From the NCBI GenBank assembly GCA_007695055.1, contig REEM01000120.1, positions 1 through 56,220 of the forward strand: DNA of 56,220 nucleotides. Direction: 5' to 3'. Below, piece by piece: positions 33,010 to 41,633 of the stretch. A program made the translations under genes and the position numbers. The notes under the pieces were generated by a model. It had not been told where the DNA came from. It saw only the letters and a list, made by a program, of their open reading frames with translations, and searched no databases. Position 1 is the stretch's first letter, and each line of letters opens with the position of its first letter. Source of the DNA: Spirochaetaceae bacterium. Lineage in GTDB: Bacteria; Spirochaetota; Spirochaetia; DSM-27196; SLAA01.

Positions 33010-35351
33010 GGAAACAATTTGTCTATGACTTGTTCCATTGTGTCAACAGAGTGGAAACGAATACCTTTGCGCACATGTTCCGGAATCTCATCAAGGTCCC
33101 GCTCATTTGCACGCGGAATGACAATATCCTTGATCTTGGAACGGCGGGCTGCAATGGTCTTTTCCTTGAGACCACCAATAGGCAGCACCTCACCAACCAA
33201 AGAGAGCTCACCGGTCATGGCCAGCCGCGTGTTAATAGTTTTTCCCAGTACCAAAGACAGCAGTGCGGATGCCATAGTAATGCCAGCCGAGGGACCGTCT
33301 TTGGGAGTTGCTCCCGCCGGAATGTGCAGGTGTATCTGGTTGTTCTCAAAGAACTCACGCTCCACACCAAAGCTTCCGGCCAGGTGCCGTACATAGGTGT
33401 ATGCAATCTTGGCCGACTCCTGCATAACCGCGCCAAGCTGTCCGGTGAGGTTAATTCCTTCCTTACCCGGGTTGGCAATGGCCTCAATCATGAGTGTGTC
33501 ACCGCCGTACTGTGTCCAGGCCAGCCCTACCGCCATGCCCGGCCCGGTGATCTTCTTCACCTCGTCGCCCCGAAAGCTTGGTTTGCCTAAGAGCTCCTCA
33601 ACCAGCTCAGGGGTGACTTTATAGGGTGGTTGGTGTGACTCAAGCACCATTCTTCGCGCGAGCTTTCGGTGTATCTTGTCTACTGCTTTTTCAAAGTTCC
33701 GCATTCCGGCCTCACGTGCGTAGCCGTTGGCAATGCTTAGCATGGAGGTCTTGTTGTACGAAACATCCTTCTTCTTGAAGCCGGTGCGCTCAAGGCTCTT
33801 GGGAATAATGTACTTACGGGCAATAGCTACCTTTTCCTCGTCAATGTATCCAGAGAGGCGAATGACCTCCATGCGGTCCAGGAGGGCCGGTGGAATACTG
33901 TCGAGTGTGTTTGCGGTGGTAATGAAAAAGATGTCCGAGACATCAAAAGGCAGATCCAGATAGTGATCCCGGAAGGCAACGTTCTGTTCAGGATCCAACA
34001 CCTCAAGCAGGGCGGAGGACGGGTCTCCCTGGTGAGACTGCCCGAGCTTGTCTATCTCGTCAATCATGAACACCGGATCTTTCTTCTTCACAATCTTAAG
34101 GCCCTGAATGATCTTACCCGGCATTGCGCCCACGTAGGTGCGGCGGTGCCCCTTAATCTCAGCCTCGTCGCGCATACCTCCAACCGAGAAGCGGAAAAAC
34201 TCCTTGCCAAGCGCCTTGGCAATGGACTTTCCTACCGAGGTCTTTCCAACTCCCGGGGGGCCAACCAGACAGACAATGGAGCCCTTAAAGTCTTGTTTGA
34301 GCTTCCGAACTGTGAGGAACTCAAGAATGCGTTCCTTAACGTCTTCTAGACCATAGTGATCTGCATCTAAAATAAGGCGGGCCTGTTCAATGTCAATTTC
34401 TCGCCGTTCCGGTTCTGCCCAGGGAAGGGTAATAATGGTGTCCAGGTAGTTGCGCGTAACCGTGAACTCGGAGCTGTTGGGCTCCATGAGACTGAACTTC
34501 TCCAGTTCCTGCTCAACCGGTTCACGAACATCCTCCGGCAGCTTGAGCTTCTCAATAGCTTCCTTAAAGCGTTGATGCTCGCTTGTCTTGGCATCGGTTG
34601 GCATGCCAAGCTCCTGCTTAATGACCTTCAACTGCTCCTTAAGGAAGTACTCGCGCTGACTCTTCTCAATTTTCTCGTTGATTTGGTTCTGGATCTTTTT
34701 CTGAATGCGCAGGAGTTCCTGCTCCTTCTTGATAAAGAGCAGCACCTTTTCCATGCGCTTGCGTACCTTGGTGGTTTCAAGCACGTTTTGTTGTTCATCC
34801 CGGTCAATATTGAGAATTGAGGTAATGAAGTCGGCAATCTTCCCAGGATGGTCAATGTTGACCATATTCAGGCGCATTTCCTCCGAGAAAAAGGGGTTGT
34901 TCTCTGATACTTGCTTCATTTCGCTAATAAGCGAGCGGGTGAGCGCCTTTACCTCATCTCCGGTTTCATCGGTGTCGTCAAGGTACTCAACGGCTACCGT
35001 GATCGGAGCTGCGTCATTAAGAATTTTCTTAACGCGAAACCGTTTCAGCGTAGAGATAAAAACGTTCATTCCCCCGTCAGGAAGATGTATGCGCTTTACA
35101 ATTTTTGCTACGGTACCAACCCGGTGAAGGTCTTCTCCGGTTGGGTTTTCGGTGTCCTCGTCCTTGAGTAGCACAAGTCCAATCATTCCATCCTGAGAGA
35201 TGGAACTCTCAACTATTTCCATCTCGGGTGCGCTGTTGATCATCATAGGGCTGAATATGCCCGGGAAAATTGGCTTGCCGCTTAGCGGGACTACATACAG
35301 TTTATTCGGCAAAACCATGTTTGCCGGTACAATCTCTTGTGGAGTACTCAT
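33006..35351 (-). CDS. lon: ATP-dependent protease La
   Basis: Cytoplasmic AAA+ serine protease that degrades misfolded and regulatory proteins. It has an N-terminal LON substrate domain (PLSGKPIFPGIFSPMMI), a long coiled linker, Walker A GPPGVGKTS, Walker B VFMIDEID and the catalytic region with Ser in KDGPSAGITMASAL and the catalytic Lys in PIGGLKEKTIAARR. 781 residues is normal. AGGTGA precedes the ATG. The 155-bp gap to recO holds no obvious heat-shock (HrcA/CIRCE) inverted repeat. It is the first gene of a lon-vanY-U32 run. Confidence 0.97.
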   Translation of the reverse strand: MSTPQEIVPANMVLPNKLYVVPLSGKPIFPGIFSPMMINSAPEMEIVESSISQDGMIGLVLLKDEDTENPTGEDLHRVGTVAKIVKRIHLPDGGMNVFISTLKRFRVKKILNDAAPITVAVEYLDDTDETGDEVKALTRSLISEMKQVSENNPFFSEEMRLNMVNIDHPGKIADFITSILNIDRDEQQNVLETTKVRKRMEKVLLFIKKEQELLRIQKKIQNQINEKIEKSQREYFLKEQLKVIKQELGMPTDAKTSEHQRFKEAIEKLKLPEDVREPVEQELEKFSLMEPNSSEFTVTRNYLDTIITLPWAEPERREIDIEQARLILDADHYGLEDVKERILEFLTVRKLKQDFKGSIVCLVGPPGVGKTSVGKSIAKALGKEFFRFSVGGMRDEAEIKGHRRTYVGAMPGKIIQGLKIVKKKDPVFMIDEIDKLGQSHQGDPSSALLEVLDPEQNVAFRDHYLDLPFDVSDIFFITTANTLDSIPPALLDRMEVIRLSGYIDEEKVAIARKYIIPKSLERTGFKKKDVSYNKTSMLSIANGYAREAGMRNFEKAVDKIHRKLARRMVLESHQPPYKVTPELVEELLGKPSFRGDEVKKITGPGMAVGLAWTQYGGDTLMIEAIANPGKEGINLTGQLGAVMQESAKIAYTYVRHLAGSFGVEREFFENNQIHLHIPAGATPKDGPSAGITMASALLSLVLGKTINTRLAMTGELSLVGEVLPIGGLKEKTIAARRSKIKDIVIPRANERDLDEIPEHVRKGIRFHSVDTMEQVIDKLFP

Positions 35352-35489
35352 CTGTCACCTGTTATTTTTGCTTGGATGTAAAGAACTTCAACAACTCAAA
35401 AATAGGCCTTCCGGCGTGTGAGGTCAAGTGCACCGTGCTTCTTCGCCGAGTAGGTGAAGCTCAGGTGCTCGCCGCTTGTGCCGCCCTCA

Positions 35490-35498
35490 TGCTACTGT
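35490..35498 (+). promoter_or_regulatory. Candidate extended -10 element of recO
   Basis: TGCTACTGT (TG, one base, then TACTGT at 35493-35498) ends 8 nt before the recO ATG at 35507. No -35 match at the right spacing is visible. If used, the recO mRNA would be leaderless. Confidence 0.3.
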
Positions 35499-35506
35499 AA
35501 CGGGTA

Positions 35507-36280
35507 ATGACTCGCTCAAGCAGCTTTCCAGCCCTTATCCTCAGAACCTATCCGGTCGGAGAAATTCACCTTGGTGTGCGGCTCCTCAGCGCCGAGCAGG
35601 GTGTGGTACAGGCCTTGGCTCATGGCGCACGTTCAGCGCGTGGAAAACTGCGCGGAGTAGTAGGGCCCTTCCATTCAGGACTCTGCTACCTCTATAGCGA
35701 TCCGGTGAAAAACAGCCACAAGATAACAGATTTCGATGTCCGCAGCTTTCGTACCGGCATCCGAGAGGATCTGGACAGATACTGCACCGCGGCGTTGTGG
35801 ATTGAGTCGGTGCTTGCAGGACATGCCGGTGGCTCCGAGGCCGCTGAGTTGTTTGCACTCCTGGAGACCTGTCTGGACATTCTTTCTGAGATAGAACCTG
35901 CTAAGGTGCCTCGCATAGAGGCGCTCTTCCTATGGCGATTCCTTGATATTCTGGGCGCGCAGCCGGAACCCGGCCGTTGTTCGCTCTGTGAGTCCGTCAT
36001 TCCGGAGTCCTTGGAGGCTTCCTACTCGTCGGTTTCCGGCGGTTTTGTGTGCAGTCGTTGTGGTGGTGTTCGGCCTCCCTTATTGAGCGCCGGAGCCCGC
36101 GCCTACCTCGCGCGCTCGGATCTGCTAAGCGTGGAGGAAGCCGTTGAGCTGGGTCTGGCGGCCGAATCAATGCGCGAACTACGGAAACTGCTTATTCACA
36201 TCACCTCCGAGGTCGTCGAGGTGCCGTTGCGTTCAGTTGCGGTGAACCTTGGCCTACAAGGGGATACCGCGCAAGGGTGA
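35507..36280 (+). CDS. recO: DNA repair protein RecO
   Basis: Loads RecA on SSB-coated single-stranded DNA with RecR in the RecF pathway. The N-terminal OB-fold begins RSSSFPALILRTYPVGEIHL, the family start. A central helical part follows, and a zinc finger with CSLCES and CSRCGG is near residue 160-185. 257 residues is typical. It faces the HAD nucleotidase gene across 57 bp that hold an 18-bp tandem repeat and no strong terminator. Confidence 0.9.
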   Translation: MTRSSSFPALILRTYPVGEIHLGVRLLSAEQGVVQALAHGARSARGKLRGVVGPFHSGLCYLYSDPVKNSHKITDFDVRSFRTGIREDLDRYCTAALWIESVLAGHAGGSEAAELFALLETCLDILSEIEPAKVPRIEALFLWRFLDILGAQPEPGRCSLCESVIPESLEASYSSVSGGFVCSRCGGVRPPLLSAGARAYLARSDLLSVEEAVELGLAAESMRELRKLLIHITSEVVEVPLRSVAVNLGLQGDTAQG

Positions 36281-36311
36281 TCCAAAAAGGCCCATGGAGA
36301 GCGCGAAGTCC

Positions 36312-36346
36312 CAAGCAGGCTACAGGAGTCAAGCAGGCTACAGGAG
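36312..36346. repeat. Two tandem copies of an 18-bp unit
   Basis: CAAGCAGGCTACAGGAG occurs at 36312-36328 and again at 36330-36346. The second copy runs over the stop codon of the HAD gene, so a duplication may have created or moved its 3' end. Confidence 0.75.
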
Positions 36347-36889
36347 GAAGAGTTCCTTCAGCCGTGCTATGCTCCCGGCGGCCGATCGGTGAAGTACAAA
36401 AACTCCGCCAGCCTGCTCAAAGGGCTCGGCCAAACTCTCACGGTCGTCCACCAAGACCGGGCGCAGCCCCTCTGGCGTGAGCGCCTGTGCACGTTCGTGT
36501 TTTTCGCGGCTCATGCATAACTCAACCTGAACATCTGGTCCGAGCTCGCGCGCACACCATGCCCGCTTCTGCGGTGCCGCCCAGTTGCCGCGCGGCAGGC
36601 CGCTGAGGATCACCGGGTTAAAGGCTCGGGCGAACTCCCAAAGCTCGCGCCCGTCCGGCATCCACGGTAGATGCTCGTAAAACGCCTCGGCCCGAGCCAC
36701 GGTCCCCCACATGACACCGGGCGGAATAGGCTTGCCGCGTGGGCCACCGTCTGGAGGCCTGCCCAACAGATCAACTATGCCAGCATCAAAGTCTACCAGC
36801 ACACCGTCCAGATCCAAAAAGAGTTTATACGCAGGCTGGTCACTGTCACCCGCAGCCTGACCCGTATCAGGAGAAGTGTTCGCACTCAT
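36338..36889 (-). CDS. HAD-family 5'(3')-nucleotidase-like phosphatase
   Basis: A HAD hydrolase of the NT5C/deoxyribonucleotidase type. The nucleophile loop is LFLDLDGVLVDFD (D-x-D, about residues 26-38 from the upstream start), then VILSGLPRGNW (motif II, S), K in the SREKHERA segment, and LVDDRESL (motif IV). At about 183 residues it is near the usual length. The start is ATG 36889 (MSANTSPD); TTG 36895 is two codons earlier. A TACACT -10 candidate lies 6 nt before the ATG. No substrate can be fixed from sequence, though salvage of nucleotides would fit the neighbouring nucleoside phosphorylase. Confidence 0.82.
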   Translation of the reverse strand: MSANTSPDTGQAAGDSDQPAYKLFLDLDGVLVDFDAGIVDLLGRPPDGGPRGKPIPPGVMWGTVARAEAFYEHLPWMPDGRELWEFARAFNPVILSGLPRGNWAAPQKRAWCARELGPDVQVELCMSREKHERAQALTPEGLRPVLVDDRESLAEPFEQAGGVFVLHRSAAGSIARLKELFLL

Positions 36890-36895
36890 CTGCAA

Positions 36896-36949
36896 AGTGT
36901 AGCCCAGTTTCTGTAATGGTGGTCAATAGCCAGGCTTCCGTGTTACTCT
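36896..36949. promoter_or_regulatory. Divergent promoters sharing a -35 region
   Basis: Minus strand: TTGACC (36921-36926), a 19-bp spacer and TACACT (36896-36901) for the HAD gene. Plus strand: TGGTCA (36920-36925), an 18-bp spacer and TACTCT (36944-36949), with extended TGT, for the phosphorylase GTG at 36957. The same TGGTCAA/TTGACCA segment serves both. Each -10 is weak and the HAD spacer is long, so this is tentative. Confidence 0.35.
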
Positions 36950-36956
36950 CTGAGTC

Positions 36957-38312
36957 GTGAGTACCAAAGCAAACGCAGTAGAGTTAATACGGAAGAAACG
37001 TGACGGCGGGGAGTTTTCGCGCGAGGAACTGCAAGCGCTTCTCAGCGGAATAGTAGACGGTGGAATTCCTGAGTATCAGGCCGCGGCCTGGCTCATGGCG
37101 GTGTATTTCCAAGGTATGACGCCCGCTGAGACCGCGGCGCTGACCAGGGAAATGATTGCAACCGGCCGCTGCCTTGATCTAAGCGGACTTGATCGCCCAC
37201 TTGTGGACAAACACTCCACCGGCGGCGTTGGTGACAAGGTTTCGTTGTTGCTTGCTCCTATGGCGGCCGCCTGCGGGCTGGCCGTCCCCATGATGAGCGG
37301 CCGTGGACTTGGACACACCGGTGGAACCCTCGACAAACTTGAGTCTATTGTTGGCTACAACACCCAACCCGGGCCCGAACGCTTTCGCGAGATCGTTGCC
37401 CAGTGTGGATATGCAATGACCGGGCAGTCGGAAGATGTCGTACCTGCCGACCGTCTGCTGTATGCACTCCGCGACGTTACCGGTACGGTTGAGTCTATCC
37501 CTCTCATTACCTCCAGTATCCTGTCCAAAAAATTTGCAGAAGGTGCCGAGGCCCTGGTGCTGGACGTCAAATGTGGCTTAGGTGCGTTCATGAAGACCAT
37601 TGAAGACGCTCAGGGTCTTGCTCAGGCCTTAGTGGCAACCGCAAAGTCTCTCGAGCGGCCTCTACACGCCAGTATCACGCGCATGGACCAGCCCCTCGGC
37701 TTTATGGTTGGTAACTTCCTTGAGGTTGAGGAGAGTTGCTTGTTGTTGGGTGCCGAGTTTCACAACTCAGAAGCGCCGGATCATCGCAGCCAGGACCTCA
37801 TAGATCTAACCGAGGGCCTCTGCGCCCGCATGCTCACCGTTTCTGGAAAAATCAAAAACCATGAAGAGGCCCTGTCCGAGGCTCGTCGCGTCCGTACCGA
37901 CGGCAGCGCACTGGAACTGTTCCTGCGCAATGTGGAGCTTCAGGGCGGCAAGGTAGACAAACTGCTTTCTGATTTAGGCAAGCGGCGCGCCACGGTTGTG
38001 GGGGCGGTGCTGGCTGAGCAAAGTGGTTACGTTTCAGCGGTCGACGCCTACAAGGTTGGTACCGCTGCTGTGGCCTTGGGCGCCGGACGCCGTAGAATGG
38101 AAGACTCGGTCTCACCAAATGTCGGCATTGAGCTCCAGTGCAAAATTGGCGACACCGTCATTGCTGGCGACATGCTGGCCCGTGTCTACGGGCGGAGCGA
38201 TGAGGCCGTCTCAGCTGCCGCGCAGGCCCTCAAGGGCGCCTACATTGTATCTGAAGAGGAGTGCGACCCTCCGAGTGAGGTCTTTCTAGAGGAGTTCAGC
38301 ACCGATTCATGA
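36957..38312 (+). CDS. Pyrimidine-nucleoside (thymidine) phosphorylase
   Basis: Phosphorolysis of thymidine, deoxyuridine or uridine to base and (deoxy)ribose-1-phosphate. Near the start ELIRKKRDGGEFSREEL is the family N-terminus and KHSTGGVGDKVSL (about 80-92) is the phosphate-binding signature of the thymidine/pyrimidine phosphorylase family; GTLDKLES and the C-terminal PYNP domain are present. 451 residues is slightly longer than usual. The start is GTG 36957; an upstream ATG (36916) is out of frame. The last four bases overlap recJ as ATGA. Calling it deoA versus pdp depends on substrate range, which I cannot tell. Confidence 0.9.
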   Translation: MSTKANAVELIRKKRDGGEFSREELQALLSGIVDGGIPEYQAAAWLMAVYFQGMTPAETAALTREMIATGRCLDLSGLDRPLVDKHSTGGVGDKVSLLLAPMAAACGLAVPMMSGRGLGHTGGTLDKLESIVGYNTQPGPERFREIVAQCGYAMTGQSEDVVPADRLLYALRDVTGTVESIPLITSSILSKKFAEGAEALVLDVKCGLGAFMKTIEDAQGLAQALVATAKSLERPLHASITRMDQPLGFMVGNFLEVEESCLLLGAEFHNSEAPDHRSQDLIDLTEGLCARMLTVSGKIKNHEEALSEARRVRTDGSALELFLRNVELQGGKVDKLLSDLGKRRATVVGAVLAEQSGYVSAVDAYKVGTAAVALGAGRRRMEDSVSPNVGIELQCKIGDTVIAGDMLARVYGRSDEAVSAAAQALKGAYIVSEEECDPPSEVFLEEFSTDS

Positions 38313-40441
38313 TTTGGCATAAATCCGAAATTGAGTCTGGCGATGTCCGCTCGCTAGCCGAAAAGTACTCGCTTGACCTCCTCGACGCAGCTATTCTCGT
38401 GCGCCGGGGAATAATTGACCGTGAAGACATCAAGTTCTTCCTGGAAAATGATCTGCAACATCTACACAACCCATTCCTGTTTGAGGACATGGAGGATGCG
38501 GTCGAACGCGTGCTCTTGGCTCGAAGCGAGGGTGAGAAGGTTTTCGTTTTTGGTGACCGCGATGCTGACGGCATAAGCAGCACCGCGCTCCTGGTCAGTT
38601 GTCTGCGTGACGAGCTGGGTCTGGATGTGGACTGGGCGGTACCGGTTGGCGACGAGCCCTACGGACTCAGTGAGGCGGTCGTAGACAGGTGCCGTGAGCA
38701 GGATATTACCCTGATCATTACCGTTGACTGTGGCACAACCAATAGTCGTGAGATCCGGTACGCGCTTGATCACGGAATTGATACCGTTGTCATTGACCAC
38801 CATAATCCACAACTGGAGTTACCTCCAGCTACCGCCATTATTAATCCCAAGTTACCGGACTGTGCCTATCCTTTTGACGGACTGTGCGGTTGTGGTTTGG
38901 CATCACAGTTCTGCTGGGCGCTGCGCTTTGGGCTCACCAGTTTCTTTAAGGAGCAGCTGTGTCTGCTGCACCTGAGGCCCGGCAATGACACCTACGTCCT
39001 GGACTGTATCAAGCTGGAAAACCTTATTGAGATTGACCGCATTAGCGAGAACCTGGTGCCGGGAATGGTCGACATAGGAGCCACTCGGCTCGAGAGCTTT
39101 CTCATAGGTACCCAAATTCTGGTCTACAACCAGAAAGAGCAAGAACGCATGCTGCGTGTGGTGTTCGGTGAGCGCGTTGAGATTGGGCTCATTGATCTTG
39201 CACCCGAGGTATGGAAACTCTTCCCGTCACTCACCAACAAAAGCCTGCTCGCAATGCGGGACGGCTCTCGAATGAGCGTCTACAGCGAAACACCCCCAGA
39301 AGAGATTGATGTATTTGCAGCGCTTTTTCGGGCATTCTTCCTCAAGCGTGAGGCAGCGCTCACTGAAAAGCATGCAGCCTCGCTTGACCTGGTGGCGCTG
39401 GCAACCGTAGCGGACATGATGCCGCTACGTGATGAGAATAGAATTCTTATTCGCAAAGGGCTCGATGTACTGAACGCAGGGACACGCCCGGGGCTTCAGC
39501 GGCTGCTGGTGCAGCTTGGGCTCATGGGAAAACGAGTAAGCGCAAAAGACATAGGGTGGGTCATTGCCCCGGTCATAAACGCTTCCGGTCGAATGGGGCG
39601 CCCCGACAAGGCGGTCGAGCTGCTTATGAGCCAGGACCATGCAACCGTGCGCACCATTACCGACGAGCTCATTGCACTCAACCAAGAGCGGCGTGAAATT
39701 GGGGAGACAACCTGGGATAGGGTGTTGAGCCCGGCCCAAGAGAGCTTTGATCAACTCCATGGGCAGTTCGTACTCGTGCAGGACGACGAAATTCACCGGG
39801 GAGTAACCGGGATTATTGCAGGTCGGCTTGCACGGCGTTTTAATGCCCCGGCCGCGGTGGTCGCCATTTGTGACGGTCGTGCTGTCGGAAGTGTGCGTAG
39901 CGCCAGAGGCTTCTCGGCGACCCAGTTCCTTCGTGGCTTTGAGGACATCTTTGAGGACTGGGGCGGGCACGACGCCGCGGCGGGTTTTCATCTAGCCGTG
40001 CCCCGGCTTGCCGAGTTCCGCAAGCGGCTGAGTGCGGCCGCTCAAGAGATTGTGCTTGATAGTGAGTTAGAGGAACGCATTGACATTGACGCTGAGCTCC
40101 CGCTGCAGTTTCTCTCAACTGATTTGGAAAAGACCATTCGACGTTTCGAACCATACGGCATAGAAAACCCTGAGCTCAGCTTCCTTGTAAATGGACTTGT
40201 TCTTGAGCAGGTGGACTTCATGGGCAAGCAGGAGCAAAAGCATGTGCGCTTGCTGCTTGCTGGCGCTGGTACCAAGTGGCCAGCGGTTTACTGGAATGCG
40301 GCAGAGAAGGTGGGTCTTGATTTCACCCGGGGTGACCGTGTTTCGGTGGTGTTTCGCTATGGGTGGAACTACTACCAGGGACGTGAGTCTATCCAGCTCA
40401 CCGTGCTTGACATTCGTCGTGAAGCGGGAGGAACGGCTTGA
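38309..40441 (+). CDS. recJ: Single-stranded-DNA-specific exonuclease RecJ with large insertion
   Basis: 5'-3' exonuclease of the DHH family used in recombination and repair. Motifs are DRDADGISS (83-91, in place of DYDVDG), TVDCGTTN (138-145), DHHNPQLELP (163-172) with INPKLPDCAYPF, GLCGCGLA, then VALATVADMMPL (362-373), GRMGRP and the DHHA1 segment GVTGIIAGRL with GGHDAAAGF. About 140 residues (around 215-355) separate GLCGCGLA from VADMMPL where standard RecJ has few, and I do not recognise the insert's fold. The C-terminal OB domain is present. It starts in the stop of the phosphorylase gene and ends in the TTG of the M23 peptidase. Confidence 0.9.
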   Translation: MIWHKSEIESGDVRSLAEKYSLDLLDAAILVRRGIIDREDIKFFLENDLQHLHNPFLFEDMEDAVERVLLARSEGEKVFVFGDRDADGISSTALLVSCLRDELGLDVDWAVPVGDEPYGLSEAVVDRCREQDITLIITVDCGTTNSREIRYALDHGIDTVVIDHHNPQLELPPATAIINPKLPDCAYPFDGLCGCGLASQFCWALRFGLTSFFKEQLCLLHLRPGNDTYVLDCIKLENLIEIDRISENLVPGMVDIGATRLESFLIGTQILVYNQKEQERMLRVVFGERVEIGLIDLAPEVWKLFPSLTNKSLLAMRDGSRMSVYSETPPEEIDVFAALFRAFFLKREAALTEKHAASLDLVALATVADMMPLRDENRILIRKGLDVLNAGTRPGLQRLLVQLGLMGKRVSAKDIGWVIAPVINASGRMGRPDKAVELLMSQDHATVRTITDELIALNQERREIGETTWDRVLSPAQESFDQLHGQFVLVQDDEIHRGVTGIIAGRLARRFNAPAAVVAICDGRAVGSVRSARGFSATQFLRGFEDIFEDWGGHDAAAGFHLAVPRLAEFRKRLSAAAQEIVLDSELEERIDIDAELPLQFLSTDLEKTIRRFEPYGIENPELSFLVNGLVLEQVDFMGKQEQKHVRLLLAGAGTKWPAVYWNAAEKVGLDFTRGDRVSVVFRYGWNYYQGRESIQLTVLDIRREAGGTA

Positions 40442-41385
40442 GCCGCATCTCACTCCTGACTCTCCTTCTTTGTGCGGTGCCACTCTTTGCAGCACAGGCT
40501 ATGTCTATTCACTCCCCCGCAACGGTGGAACGTGGACTTGCAGTTCAGCTCGTGATTCATCCAGCACAGCCAGCCGGTACGGTGAGTGCCCGCATAGAGC
40601 GAGAGGACGGTCGGCGGGTCTCAAGCGCTGAGGGCTTCTCGGTCAGGCATGGACGGGATCTGCAGAGCACCGTGGTGCTGCTTGGAGTGCCGAGCACTAT
40701 CGCGCCCGGGCGCTACCGAATTCGCATTGAGTATACAGAAGGCGCAAACTCGCTGCGGCGTATACGGTATCGTGAACTTGACGTTCTAGACCGCGACTAC
40801 TATGAGAGTACTATTGCCCTTGATATGGCAATGTCTGCGCTGCGAACGACAACTGACCCTCGGCGCTACCGTGAAACGCGTGAACTCATGGACATGCTTG
40901 ATACCTTTCGGGCCGACGCGGTGTTTGCCCTTGGCGACATGGTTTTACCGGTTCTTGGAGATGAGGTTCGTGTGAGCGCGCGCTTTGGCGACAGACGGCA
41001 GTTCAATTACTCTGATGGTGGACAGGCCCGTTCAATTCACCATGGACTTGACCTTGCCGCACCGACAGGAACACCAGTGGTAGCCTCGGCTTCGGGGAAG
41101 GTCATTTTTGCAGGAGACCGTCTCATTACCGGCTACTCAATTGTGCTTGAGCATCTACCCGGGGTGTACGGCTTGTACTACCATATGGACAGCCTTGCCA
41201 CCGAAACCGGGGCCTTTGTCCGTCGTGGTGAGGTGATAGGCACGGTTGGTGCCACCGGACTTGTGACTGGCCCGCATCTGCACTGGGAGATTCGTGTGTC
41301 CGGTGTTCCGGTAGAACCGGAGCGCTTTCTTGCCGAGCCTCTGCTTGACACTCGCCAGCTTTTCAGTATCATTGAAGCCGAATGA
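40438..41385 (+). CDS. Secreted M23 family peptidoglycan endopeptidase
   Basis: A LytM/M23-type zinc metallopeptidase. The N-terminus is a signal peptide (SRISLLTLLLCAVPLFAAQA) and the C-terminal domain (about 175-310) has HHGLDLAAPTGTPV (first zinc His and Asp), GYSIVLEHLPGVYGLYYHMD and the HLHWEI motif (about 281-286). These suit a functional enzyme acting on cross-links in the periplasm, or a regulator if not cleaving. The start is TTG 40438 overlapping the recJ TGA as TTGA, with GGGAGGAA before it. No LysM or SPOR repeat is visible. Confidence 0.88.
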   Translation: MSRISLLTLLLCAVPLFAAQAMSIHSPATVERGLAVQLVIHPAQPAGTVSARIEREDGRRVSSAEGFSVRHGRDLQSTVVLLGVPSTIAPGRYRIRIEYTEGANSLRRIRYRELDVLDRDYYESTIALDMAMSALRTTTDPRRYRETRELMDMLDTFRADAVFALGDMVLPVLGDEVRVSARFGDRRQFNYSDGGQARSIHHGLDLAAPTGTPVVASASGKVIFAGDRLITGYSIVLEHLPGVYGLYYHMDSLATETGAFVRRGEVIGTVGATGLVTGPHLHWEIRVSGVPVEPERFLAEPLLDTRQLFSIIEAE

Positions 41386-41389
41386 AAAC

Positions 41390-41400
41390 AAAAGGGGGTG
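41390..41400 (+). promoter_or_regulatory. Strong Shine-Dalgarno region of rpsU
   Basis: AAAAGGGGGTG followed by AT closely matches the 16S anti-Shine-Dalgarno complement. Its spacing to ATC at 41407 is 6 nt, while the formal GTG at 41398 lies inside the element itself. This decides in favour of the ATC (AUC) as initiation codon. Confidence 0.6.
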
Positions 41401-41406
41401 ATATAC

Positions 41407-41616
41407 ATCGCCTATATACGAGTTGATGACGGAGAAAACCTCGAAAAGGCTTTAAAGCGCTTTAAGCGCATTGTAGAGAAAGAAGGAATAATCCGAGAGT
41501 GGAAGAAGCGTGAGTACTTTGAAAAACCTTCGACCATTAAGAATCGCAAGAAAAAGTCCTTGGAACGCAAGATTGCCAAGAAGGTTCGGAAGCTTCAAGC
41601 GTCCAAGAGCTACTAG
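41407..41616 (+). CDS. rpsU: 30S ribosomal protein S21, probable AUC start
   Basis: Small basic ribosomal protein that helps base-pairing of the message with 16S rRNA during initiation. It has [20 protein letters not shown] and [18 protein letters not shown], then a basic C-terminal helix, as in S21. No ATG or TTG is available in the correct frame. GTG 41398 would begin M-I-Y-I-A but overlaps the ribosome site, whereas AUC at 41407 is 6 nt after it and gives M-A-Y-I-R-V-D-D, resembling the usual MA-plus-acidic start of S21. The product would be 69 residues. A short 14-codon frame (ATG 41382) overlaps this region and the M23 stop; its role, if any, is unknown. It is a member of the recJ operon. 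Confidence 0.85.
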   Translation: MAYIRVDDGENLEKALKRFKRIVEKEGIIREWKKREYFEKPSTIKNRKKKSLERKIAKKVRKLQASKSY

Positions 41617-41633
41617 ACGTGCGGTAATTTCGC

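Noticed and set aside
35352-35489. Heat-shock control element before lon
   Set aside because: I looked for a CIRCE-type inverted repeat in this gap and saw none.
41382-41426. 14-codon frame ATG 41382 to TGA 41426 before rpsU
   Set aside because: It overlaps the M23 stop and the rpsU ribosome site and could be a leader peptide, but nothing beyond position supports it.
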